A stretch of 64,000 bases of DNA from Plectosphaerella cucumerina (Eukaryota; Ascomycota; Sordariomycetes; Glomerellales; Plectosphaerellaceae), in the NCBI GenBank assembly GCA_020746995.1, contig JAGPXD010000004.1:1736001-1800000 (forward strand), read 5' to 3'. The translations under genes and the position numbers were made by a program. The notes below the pieces were generated by a model. The model saw only the letters and a program-made list of their open reading frames with translations, had not been told where the DNA came from and made no database searches. Shown here in pieces: positions 11,901-19,461 of the stretch; the stretch's first letter is position 1; each line of letters opens with the position of its first letter.

Positions 11901-14900
11901 GAAGCCCATCCAGCATTGGGCTCACTGAAGCCGAGGTCAATCAGCTGAGAGACTTTGGCGGTCCCAACCTCGAAGACTTCCTCCAGGACCTCATCAGCCA
12001 GAGAGTCCTGTGGAACCCGGTGGCTGCCGCCAAGATGCTGATCGATCAGAGGGGAGAACTTGATGAGGGTGCGAATATGGCGGATATGTTCGACGAGCGG
12101 CTCGAAGCCAGCAACCAGAGAAACGAAGAGATGGAGGCCATGCTGGAGCAATTGCCACACCTCCAACAGATCATCGAGGCGGTCGAGGACAGGCCCAGGG
12201 TCGAAGGCGCCGCCTGGGAAGACCCCGCGGCCACTGTGAGACGGATGGTGCACGCCATTCTCCAAGCGTCCGAGATGGGCCGGAGAAAAATCGACGAGAA
12301 AATCGACACGTTGACGACCTGGCAGAATAACGTCACGGGGGGCGACTATCAACACATGATGGAAAGGCTGAACCGCACGTCTGGGAGGATTTCGGGCCTC
12401 GTGGACAGGTTGGATGAGATAAAGAAGGAGAGGGAGGAGAAGACGAAGAACAAGGAGAAGATGGAGGAGATGGCGAAGGAGTTAGATAAGATGGAGGAGA
12501 CGAAGGAAGAGTTGGAGAAGATGAAGAAGGAGGTGGAGAAGATGGAGAAGGAGGCGAAACTACGATGGACGTCGAACACCGTACTGACCAGCGCATTCGA
12601 AGCGGGGCAAAAGAAGATCCGAGACTTGGAGGCGAAGGTCGCCGAGAAGGACCAAGAGGTGGCCGATGCCGTGGAAGCAAGAGATGAAGCTCAACACAAT
12701 CTGGAGATTTCACGGAAGGTCAACAACCGGGATCAGTTGGCGGTCGACTCTATCGCGACGGCGCGTGTCAAGGAGCTGGAAGACAGGATCGAGAAGCTGG
12801 AGAAGGAGCGCGAGGAGCTGAAGGAAGAGCTCAAGGCAAAGACGGCAGAGGCCGAGGCGGCCAAAGCAGCTTATGATGAGGCGGAGGAGCACCTGATGGA
12901 AATGGAGGTGCGCATCGAGCACCTGGAAACTGAAGTCCAGGCCGCCAAAGACGACTCGGAAGTGGACATTGAAGAATTTGAAGAGCTCCGCCGTCAGCAG
13001 ACGGAGGGGACCTTGAGCGACGATAAGGACCGCATCTTGGACCTGGAGCACGAACTCGGCGAAGCCAGGAGGCAGATCAAGGAATTCGAGGAGCTGGCCC
13101 GGCAGTCCAATGCGCCTGGAGGCGCCATGACGGACGGGCAGGCAGGGGTGATTTGGGCCTTCGTGGACAGAGTCATGGAGACGCTGCAGCAGACGAGCGA
13201 CATTGCCATTCCTGACGAGATCATGAATCGGAACAACCTGGTTCAGACGCTGAAGAGGGTCGGGGATGAGATCGCTGCGGCGCTTCAGGAGAGGTCGAGA
13301 CTGCGTGTGGAGCTGTCCCAAGCGATTGAGGCGCTCGGCGAGATGGACGAGGGAGATGAGGAGGATATGCCGACGACGCCCAGGGCCGCGCCTCACCCCG
13401 CGTCGAGATGGGGGCTAGCTGAGCTCTCGACGGTGATGGAGGAGCCAGAGTCGCCGGAGAAGAGGACGCAGCCGAAGACGCCTGAGAAGAGCATGCCGTC
13501 AGGGAAGGGGATTGTGCGGACAGTCCTGCAGGCACTCTCGCCGCGGAAAGCAACGACGGCGGTCGCGGAAGGGGAGCCGTCCGCGCCGGAGCAGCCTGCA
13601 CCGACCGTGTCGGGAGAGGGCAGGCCCGTCGCATCGACCGTGCCGCCGAAGGTCGCGGTGGTGGCGACAGCCCATCTGGGGAACATGATACAAGGAATCG
13701 TTGACGACCCGCACCTTTCCTCGGCCAACGTGTCTTCGAACCGCGGCCAGGGGGGTTCTCCTCCGGCCAACGGCCAGGAGGATGATGGTACGGTCATCAG
13801 ACACGACGTCGACCAAGGTGATCCTTCTTCGAACATCAACCAGGAGGATCAGCCTTCGGACAATGGCCAGGAGAATCTTCCTTCTAACACCAGCGAGGGG
13901 GCACCTCCTCTGGCGAGCGGCCAGGAGGATCCTGGTACGGTCATCAGATACGACGTCGACGAAGGTGGCCCTTCTTCGAACATGGACCAGGAGAATCTTC
14001 CTTCGAACACCGGCGGGGACCCTCCTTCGAATATCGACCAGGGTGATCTTGATACGGTCGTCAGACCGAACGTCAGTGCCGGCATCAGAGACGCCCTCGA
14101 ACACGAAATCGGCCATCTTTCCTCGAATATCAACCAGGGCGACCCTTCTTCGAACATCGGCCCGGGTGATCCTGATACTGTCGTCAGACCCAACTTCAGT
14201 GACGACCTCAGAGACGCCATGGGACACGAAATCGGAGACAACAGCACCCCGACCATTTCGACCGGGACTTTCGAAAGGGAAGCCCCGGAGGGAGTCCAGA
14301 CGACCTTCGGCCAGACCCCGAGGAGCGGCCCAACCCCAAGGACACGCGAGGCACCACCCAGAATCCCAGTCGCAGTCTACGAGGACAGCAACAACCTGTG
14401 GCCCGGTAGCCACGACAGTACCGTGGAGGCTGGCAGCGGCGAGACGGTCATTGTGCGGCCGTGGTACGAGGACTTCGACGATACCGTGGCGGGGCCTTCT
14501 TCACAGCAGCTGCCGCCACTGGCGCCGCATGTGGACGAGACGACCGAGTACGTGCAGTATGTCACGACGGAATCTTCGTCACAGCAGCTCCCAAGACAGG
14601 CGCCGCCAGCAAACGGACCGGCTCCTGGTACTCGAGTGACGTTTGCCCCTCAAGGAACAGCTGCCCCTCCCGCTTTGCCAGCCCGGCTCCGACGCGAGAC
14701 CAGATCCGTCGTCGACGCGGCAAAGACGGCCAACCTCCAGCTCCTGCCGCCACGGTCATCCGCCCCTCCTCCGCCGCCTGACGACTCGCCGGACGATTCC
14801 GACCCCTTCAGCGATTCGCGCCCGCTTCCTCGGGTCCGTCCCCGTATCAGACGTCCGACCCCGGACCCGCTCCCCGCCATGCCGGTCCCTCAGACGGCTC

Positions 14901-15586
14901 GGGAAGTTCTCGAGGGAATGCTCTGGCTATACTGGGGCAGTTTCTTCCTCTGCATCGAGGCGACGTGCGCGACGGCCTACTGGCTCTTCGGACGGACCCT
15001 GTTCCCCTTCCTCATCGGCGGCAGCGCTTTCCTCACGTGGCTCCTACGCGTGGCGGGACGGAACCCGTCATCGCTGCCGCTTGACTATCTCCGGAGGAAC
15101 AGCGTGTTCCCGCGCCCGCCGACGGAGAGGATGGCGCTGACGCTGGCGGTGGTGCTGCTGGCGTATTTCCTGTACCACACGCTGGTGCTGCGCCGGACGC
15201 TCTTGAACCACTTGGATCTGCTGGCGCATTACAACGGGTATGAGAGGGCGTACTTCCATGATCTGACGAGGGTCAATGTGCCGAGGTTGATGGGGATGCC
15301 TGGTATTGATGAGAGGTTGTGGGAGGGATGGGGCTTTGGGAGCGTGCAGTCCTGGATGGTATTCCTGAGGAGGAACTTCGTGACGAGGTTGGTGATGAGG
15401 ATACTGAGAGGTTTGGCGGCCTGGATCCCGTGGTTGGCGAGGGGTGCCGTGGGGGCCCTCAGGGGAATGGGGGTGCTGTTGCTGGGGCTGTACGAGACGG
15501 CTACGGAGCAGGCTCAGGTGTTGTGGATTTCTTTCCTGAGGGCGTTGCATGACTTTTTGGGTTCCATGTTGCCCCAGACGGAGTGA
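5996..15586 (+). CDS. Giant coiled-coil protein with C-terminal membrane-embedded segments, function unknown
   Basis: A single uninterrupted ORF of 3196 codons. I do not recognise a named family. Residues 1-270 are acidic, Ser/Thr/Pro-rich and disordered. A first coiled coil (about 275-345) is followed by a Ser/Pro/Gly spacer with SPGSPGSPG repeats (about 370-385). Then long heptad-rich coiled coils extend to about 2470, broken by acidic or Pro-rich hinges near 940-1000, 1420-1540 and 1800-1830. Residues about 2470-2960 are Pro/Ser/Glu-rich and contain degenerate tandem repeats. The last 230 residues are different: hydrophobic stretches near 2974-2998, 3001-3020 and 3045-3065, and an amphipathic Trp/Leu/Gly-rich tail near 3139-3170. 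The layout resembles giantin/nesprin-type tethers, with a rod anchored by its C-terminus, but that is architecture only, not homology. No signal peptide is seen. The intron-free 9.6-kb frame with consistent codon use shows it is real. Confidence 0.85.
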   Translation: MSGDQGGEMGADDIREETPMLETSDESTGPSEGAMTESSQEAAHDTSQEDPNDPKAPSTVGSGRRGTAIWNPEPSKPRPASLDLSQANPTLDVALDQRLSSARGQTYTNPLGSPVRLPSSKAKAPGPPSPLEDITDTDTDTNDSASESPTYLDRRRRPLSAQTQKLGTYTDEQCDLLVVENDKLKKEGALAARRLAALVAERDSLLEQIQGHSPIDRTRLHLRSPGFRTMNSPSASSVTSTSVASTPGGTNDSVTESDATTDEPPTPTAERTSADRELLELKSQYEELKLKFAKREEEHEEAKAAVITMWRGKYTDVLKSMDKMKKEVKTTQEENLRLRSMMSMRFGAPHPRQGQVPGKTPKIGDLMKSGSPGTPSPGSPGSPGSPGTPELKKKAKTSKDSSPRKSPKALSDQFLREGSNDDVKEIVARLEEELGAQMEQMEEEFDAEKAKNEKLTEEVEQVVQELNRERTLREALEADLKDLELALEDAALEITMLKDAIEDPGKIIEREDRLLADITADALESDDYADWRSLSSNPDNETDLDDAPKDVQPEATEQAGSSLIEAVFPLSKTRYKNEFRLSMCMRQLLEAKEAYERERLAARCIRSRLRSNEHGTKRLQGFDFATLEDSLDKDISRLRDLEQKLEDAKDQLETARGIQQDLEDKTAAALKDDAESPKQQALQDLFNFLSTTRREYLTVFLSDTPDSEEPEFDPDAGVDGLEDLRAHFERRLEDWINELNSKIAELEGPCGDIGSKAQKKIEQLQVQQAELADILANIRDRPTMTREVLEKRRDQVQVKVERTSAELDVANRAAEEARNVDKAEIEAGLKKLNVLGDEIAELRTQADAMSAGQETSPAAQSKKKLSKTQKRAKKKAAAGANNELAAKEEELQRLARGIEQDFLRHQAMIQQLQEDNKFQQQEAKRRVEEHEAHQAANPTEDDPESEDEYQQMYGHDSDASQIGQHDETDMSEPDLGPETDKEGDDESDSEPQVTVLPRLELPERRVRNLIDEEIPRRYSGLRWQNMTLYGMLAHYQSRLRELQNQQGTLEELQAEAQGYAEELYDYITEPGFRDTVYMHHFGDHLWRNKLAEKTEELEETAEQLKAKTAAHDELQKQIGGLHTTIGGLHSSIGGLHADLEALEVRRQQDREAASLLAQNTARDLQAEFDRQRDELEWLQYDLEMRDQEKAQLEKDKAQLEATAKELQDTIEAQTDQVSAANDLLGFIRPADAEAANNESHPMTVQETRRLLKEINDTFPEFIRAGNRRNELELARLRSQLPDQTGPLEAPDDDVLRGARHTEVTLSERLEIAKKRLQQCQPGEATGFLFNYLASKEKDYLEGQMAHSKERQKLLDAAMESLRKQVNEMTGMRTHQDRRFDTLERAMAQSREQLRQSEAEKKALADKVKEAYDRANDIDALLPEDEDEEDDVDKDPVDLNAVRNLVSAMIWQLDAQGDLQDPAETQPDPEQLSPRTPFAVPQSSFTFQTPSGVFDKASSSRSSSPMIFRSPQADPNSPSYHLSSPAPFDTPAYGAGGGDGDCGDCPQRLEAANKQIAELRRVVDSLENEVVACEGEINELEVKRNELKEVADQRLLQQTDFKNRFLKEQAEKKTAKAHLTKAQADLKKAHADLKKAQADLEKARSSMNHEKDNEEDNPAQELGDAVEKAKAPLQKEIEQLTADLETARAKLKSEQDKPADDGAVEKATAPLQREIERLTLGLKDARADLDACRTGQSNLEAINDGLRNSTQEDNVLKAEQKGEIERLESQVADLKKKVGQLEAKLGEKKAQSQATDGGDSDGGDETDSEDEDDDGGKGQGRDLAEMDKELKSLRGVCANHEGIMQEANTKCEQLTEQNKTLQQKLEAQSISKELQDCPKKLEKATAEKDRLTAEKKELAERVKELERVMADNESQEEALREPRKEPADISGSLAAAGERVAALASEVRELKKANATLKKKAEQPAPAIDRSPSSIGLTEAEVNQLRDFGGPNLEDFLQDLISQRVLWNPVAAAKMLIDQRGELDEGANMADMFDERLEASNQRNEEMEAMLEQLPHLQQIIEAVEDRPRVEGAAWEDPAATVRRMVHAILQASEMGRRKIDEKIDTLTTWQNNVTGGDYQHMMERLNRTSGRISGLVDRLDEIKKEREEKTKNKEKMEEMAKELDKMEETKEELEKMKKEVEKMEKEAKLRWTSNTVLTSAFEAGQKKIRDLEAKVAEKDQEVADAVEARDEAQHNLEISRKVNNRDQLAVDSIATARVKELEDRIEKLEKEREELKEELKAKTAEAEAAKAAYDEAEEHLMEMEVRIEHLETEVQAAKDDSEVDIEEFEELRRQQTEGTLSDDKDRILDLEHELGEARRQIKEFEELARQSNAPGGAMTDGQAGVIWAFVDRVMETLQQTSDIAIPDEIMNRNNLVQTLKRVGDEIAAALQERSRLRVELSQAIEALGEMDEGDEEDMPTTPRAAPHPASRWGLAELSTVMEEPESPEKRTQPKTPEKSMPSGKGIVRTVLQALSPRKATTAVAEGEPSAPEQPAPTVSGEGRPVASTVPPKVAVVATAHLGNMIQGIVDDPHLSSANVSSNRGQGGSPPANGQEDDGTVIRHDVDQGDPSSNINQEDQPSDNGQENLPSNTSEGAPPLASGQEDPGTVIRYDVDEGGPSSNMDQENLPSNTGGDPPSNIDQGDLDTVVRPNVSAGIRDALEHEIGHLSSNINQGDPSSNIGPGDPDTVVRPNFSDDLRDAMGHEIGDNSTPTISTGTFEREAPEGVQTTFGQTPRSGPTPRTREAPPRIPVAVYEDSNNLWPGSHDSTVEAGSGETVIVRPWYEDFDDTVAGPSSQQLPPLAPHVDETTEYVQYVTTESSSQQLPRQAPPANGPAPGTRVTFAPQGTAAPPALPARLRRETRSVVDAAKTANLQLLPPRSSAPPPPPDDSPDDSDPFSDSRPLPRVRPRIRRPTPDPLPAMPVPQTAREVLEGMLWLYWGSFFLCIEATCATAYWLFGRTLFPFLIGGSAFLTWLLRVAGRNPSSLPLDYLRRNSVFPRPPTERMALTLAVVLLAYFLYHTLVLRRTLLNHLDLLAHYNGYERAYFHDLTRVNVPRLMGMPGIDERLWEGWGFGSVQSWMVFLRRNFVTRLVMRILRGLAAWIPWLARGAVGALRGMGVLLLGLYETATEQAQVLWISFLRALHDFLGSMLPQTE
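9347..9409 (+). repeat. Three tandem 21-bp repeats within the giant gene
   Basis: The unit encoding IGGLHxx begins at 9347, 9368 and 9389. The copies differ at only a few bases, pointing to recent in-frame duplication of a seven-residue unit inside a coiled coil. Confidence 0.85.
10841..10924 (+). repeat. Four tandem 21-bp heptad repeats within the giant gene
   Basis: Four consecutive 21-nt units encode A-(H/D)-L-x-K-A-(Q/H/R) heptads starting at 10841. Period equals one coiled-coil heptad, so growth by unit duplication keeps the heptad register. Confidence 0.8.
13781..14245 (+). repeat. Degenerate tandem repeats, Asp/Asn/Ser-rich linker of the giant protein
   Basis: Four copies of a core (D/G)TV(I/V)R-x-(D/N)-(V/F) occur at about 13787, 13934, 14051 and 14174, spaced 49, 39 and 41 codons apart. 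PSSN(I/M) and QEN/QGD blocks lie between them. The spacing varies, so the units have partly decayed or recombined. Confidence 0.75.
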
Positions 15587-16457
15587 TCTGGAGTTGGTTG
15601 GGATGTTTGTCTATGGCGTTTTGGATGGAGTAGGTGTTCTCTGATAGATCGATCGCAATCCAGTCTGTTGTTGACTTGAACTTGCGCCGTGATGCCAGGC
15701 CGTTTTCTCTCCTCTGGATTTCAGCGGTGATGGATAGCTAGAGGCCTTCCTGCAGCCATTCTGATCAAACGATGCCGGAGTGTGTAAGTGGAAAATGCAA
15801 TGCAGCCGTAATCACATCACGACGCCACAAACTTGGCGCAGCTTCGGGCGTCAGCACGCGCCAGTGCAACATTGATAAAGACATATCGTCGAGATGGTGT
15901 TTACAATTTGGAATGAAACGATGCTTTCGTGGCGGCGAGTCCGGTGGAAGTCCGGGGCGTGTGGCTTGCCGTGCTTATTCATCCTCGACGCGGGTTACTG
16001 AGACGCGCCGACGCCGACTGAGCCTCGGCACTTCCAGCACGTTTACTCCACCGCGGATGAACCCGACAGGGGGAAAAGTGCAGCTGTCTTTCTGTTTTAG
16101 GGGAGCCGGGGGTGGCGCCATTGGTTCGCTGATGTCATCGACATGTGGCTGCTCCGCCGGACCTCGAGGAAACAGAGACAGAGCTGAAGATTTATTCCAA
16201 ATAGCAAATCCCAGCCCTTCCTGCCTCTTTGACAATTGCAATCGGGCCCGGTCGGACGGGTCCAGACACATGTCCGAAGAAGCCGCGAATCCCCATCCAT
16301 TGTCCCCGCCCCTCGGCCTCGTCCGTTCCTCCTGAGACCGCACACCGAGAGGCGCTCAAGCGCTGTCGCACTTCCCCAGTTACATGCACATGCTCCAAAA
16401 CAAATCATTGAACCGAACCGAACCCATCAACCCCGACAGCTCGGTCCGTGTTTAATA
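15587..16457. other. Intergenic region before the DUF4336 gene
   Basis: About 870 bp without a supported gene. ORFs of 187 and 122 codons on opposite strands overlap each other and resemble nothing I know. The 3' UTR of the giant gene and the promoter of the next gene must lie here. Confidence 0.5.
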
Positions 16458-17804
16458 ATGGCGATGCGCCCTCCTCCGCTTAGGCCCGGCGCCGTCTTGG
16501 TAAGCCTCCGTCCATCTTCCCCTTGTCTGCCTACCCTCCATCACCAGACGTACCTCTTGCATCATAGACCGCGGGCTTGCCTTGAGCCTCGTACTCGTAC
16601 TTAAGGAGCTCCCCCCTGCAACGTCTTGACTCGAACCCGCATCCACTCATCCGCGCATCGTCCTTATCGAACAAAGCCGAGCCGCGAGCAACCCGCAGCC
16701 TGACTGAATATTTTCCTCCCCCTCTAGAAAACATTGAGATACCCTTGCTACACCAGCACACACACGCCTTTTGCCCTGAGAGCAGCAACACATAAGCGCT
16801 TCAACTCAACCTCGTCAACCTCGAAAACCAAGACAACTCCAGCCTCGTCGGCGCCCTACTCAACCACAGACTCGCCAGACCAGACGCAGTCAACACAACC
16901 CTCCTCAGCTTCCTCCACCTCCTCGCCCGGCATGTCCTCCAAGCTCATCCCCGCCAATCCGGCCGACGTCATGGTCATCCGCGATCTGACGCCCAACGTC
17001 GTCACCCTCTCCGTCCCCTTCACCCGCGGCGGCAAGATCAAGTTCGGCGGCCGCGCCACCCTCGTCCGCCTCTCCTCCGGCTCTCTCGCCGTCTTCTCCC
17101 CCGTCGCCTTGACCCCGGATGTCCGCGCAAAGATCGACGCCCTCGTCGCCTCCGGCTCCAACCCAGCCATCGACCCCGCCCGCAAAGTCTCCCACATCGT
17201 CGCCACCGATCGGGAGCACCACATCTTCCTCTCCGAGTGGAAGGCCGCTTATCCCGGCGCCAAGCTGATCGGCCCCAACGGCCTCCCCGAGAAGCGCAAG
17301 CAGCAGGCCGCCTCCGGCTCCGACGACAAGATCCGCGACGACCCCTTTGCCGTCGTCTTCCCCGACGGACCCTCCAAGCTCGACGTCACAATCGACGCCG
17401 AGTTTGACGCCGACTTCTCCTACGAGTTCGTCGACTCCCACGTCAACAAGGAGATCGTCTTCCTCTACCGCCCCGACCGCGTCCTCATCGAGGCAGACCT
17501 CGTCTTCAACATGCCCCCCACCGAGCAGTACCAGCGCGTGCCCGAGGCCGAGCGCGCTCCGGGCCTGGCCGACCGCCTCTTCTGGGGCGCAAACACCCTC
17601 GAGGGCGACCTCAAGTGGGCCAGGCGTCTGCAATGGCACCTCATGAGCAGGGGCAACCGCCCCAGCTTCAACGAGAGCATCGCCCGTATTGCCGAGTGGG
17701 ACTTTGATACTCTGGTCCCTTGCCACGGCGAGACTGTCGTCGGGGGAGCCAAGGCGAAGTTTGTGTCGCTGTTTGAGTGGCACCTCAAGGCTGTGGCCAA
17801 GTGA
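16458..17804 (+). CDS. DUF4336-type protein with predicted mitochondrial presequence
   Basis: Two exons, 16458-16499 and 16728-17804, join in phase 0 (donor GTAAGC, acceptor CTCTAG, intron 228 nt), giving 372 residues. The first exon supplies MAMRPPPLRPGAVL and the second continues KTLRYPCYTSTHTPFALR, rich in Arg, Ser and Thr and lacking acids over the first 35 residues, as in a mitochondrial targeting peptide. The domain (about 70-370) shows RDLTPNVVTLSVPFTRGG, KVSHIVATDREHHIFLSEW and a terminal LVPCHGETVVGG, matching fungal DUF4336 proteins, which are distant metallo-beta-lactamase-fold relatives without a proven reaction. An internal Met in the segment PGMSSKLIPANP could start a cytosolic form. 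Family call is moderately sure; the targeting idea is inference. Confidence 0.75.
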
Positions 17805-18292
17805 GAAGCGGAAGCATTGCTGTTTTTGTTAGGGGTGAGCGTGGTGTAGATGATTGATATCCAGGTGGCTTTTTCTTTGCTTTACTACCATGCTAGTAGA
17901 TAATTTGACAATGAGCGTTTCACAAGTTGGAAGTAATTGTTTGAAGAAAGAGTGTATGCATGTCAGACGATGGAAAAGGAAACTGAGTGTCTCTCGGGCT
18001 GACTAACTCACATGGACACTAGGTAAATTCAACACCATGCTGACAGCCCATCTCAATTCCAACGTCTCACCATCACTCACCATGAAGGTCTGCCAATGCC
18101 CAGCTTTGCCCGAGCTCTTGCCATTCATCAAATTGCGTGGAATTCATCTAATTCCATGCCACTTGAGAGTGCTGTTGCGCGAAGAGACGAACACAGGACG
18201 CCATCAGACATGATCAAGCTGCCGCATTTCAGCGACATCTGCATTCAAGACCAGCCTGGGAAAGTCGGCCATAGGCTATTACACAATGGATA
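17805..18292. other. Convergent intergenic region
   Basis: 488 bp between two convergent genes, so it should contain both 3' UTRs. Nothing else is recognisable. Confidence 0.5.
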
Positions 18293-19127
18293 TCACAGCA
18301 TCCAAGCGGCAGCCACCGCAGCGACAGCTAGCAACGCCCTCGGCATCTCAACCCTCCCTCCTGCCGACCCAGCCCCCTCCTGCCCAGGAGTATACCCCTC
18401 CACGCCATCGATATCAAACCACAACGACTCCATAACCTTCTCCTCCATCGAATCAATGTCGTCATTGTCGTCGGCATAGTACGGCGTCACGTGCCAGCGG
18501 AACTTGAACCGCTCGCCGCCGTGAAGGTCACCCACCTCGTTCCAACCCGTCCGATCCCCCAGCAATTCCACGAGCTTCTCAAGCCATGCCTTGGTGTCCG
18601 AAGCTTCATGCCACCAATCGTCACCAAACTCCCTCTGGTTCAGCGCGCCCACCATGACGCCCACCATGATCGAGGTCGTGCTCCAGCGGCCGTGATCGGG
18701 GTTCTCGGACCCGTCGTCTTCGTCGGCGCGGTACTACGACATGCCGGGTCAGTAATTGCTTCTTTAGGCTGTGTCAGGAGCTACGGGAGCCTGTAGGAGT
18801 CATGCCACGTGGGTATGAGAGCAGGAGTAGCTCCTGACACAGCTGGATTAGGGAATAAAGGACTCCGCGTTGACGTACCATGTAGACCAGGTAGAGGTAC
18901 TGGCTCCCCCAGAGGCCGTCGAAGCGGGTCATGTTGGAGGGTGCGCTGGCATTGGGCGGGAGGCCCCAGGTGATGGGGGTGTTGGCAAAGTTGACGACGC
19001 GGGTCGTGGCGTTGGGAGAGGTGATTTCGGCGTTGGCTAGGTAGCGCCAGTACTCGTCGAGGGAGGATTCTTGTGCGGCGCCGGCGGCTGCGAGGCCGGC
19101 TGCGAGGAGCAACTTTGAGAAGCGCAT
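18293..19127 (-). CDS. Secreted, probably GPI-anchored protein of unknown function
   Basis: Exons 19127-18879 and 18733-18293 join in phase 0 (donor GTACGT, acceptor GTAG, intron 145 nt), giving 229 residues. The start is the Met of MRFSKLLLAAGLAAAG, an evident signal peptide with cleavage likely after AGAAQ. The mature part has NAT, NAS and NMT glycosylation sequons, a Trp-rich centre (DDWWHEASDTKAWLEKL) and an acidic segment before the C-terminus. It ends with a small-residue site (GAGSAGG) and a hydrophobic tail ALLAVAAVAAAWML without following charges, the usual form of a GPI attachment signal. I do not recognise a family. The intron holds a striking inverted repeat described separately. 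The next gene downstream on this strand's upstream side is another surface protein. Confidence 0.72.
18768..18843. repeat. Perfect 17-bp inverted repeat inside an intron
   Basis: The arm GCTGTGTCAGGAGCTAC at 18768-18784 is exactly the reverse complement of 18827-18843, with a 42-nt loop. Both arms lie in the intron of the secreted-protein gene, about 34 nt from each splice site, so the pre-mRNA could fold into a stem that draws the splice sites together. Confidence 0.9.
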
Positions 19128-19461
19128 TGGTCTTTGTGCTGGGTGAAGATGGTGCGATGGTCGGATTGATGCTGACACGAGGACCTGCATGGCTCCTTTT
19201 ATGTCTTCGCAAAGTCAGCCTGCCCAGCCGGCGTGACGGCAACCGTCCAACCGATGTCGTGGAGTTCGTCCTGAAGCCTAGAATCTGGGCTTTGCTTGTT
19301 GGACCAAAGTCCCAAGACGCGGTTGCTTTGCTTGGCCAGCGAATGTCCTTCCGAGGAAAAGGCTTGGCCGATCCAAGTGGACAAACACAGCCCTGCGGCC
19401 TCCGCGGACCCCAGTCTGCCCTTCTTCAAGAATTGGGAAACAACAAGGTCCTTCAACAAAT
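19128..19461. other. Intergenic region between two surface-protein genes
   Basis: 334 bp between tandem minus-strand genes. It should hold the promoter of the secreted-protein gene and the 3' UTR of the next. No motif stands out. Confidence 0.5.

Noticed and set aside
10969..11940. 323-codon minus strand ORF inside the giant gene
   Set aside because: Ser/Phe/Cys-rich complement of Glu/Lys/Ala coiled-coil codons; not a gene.
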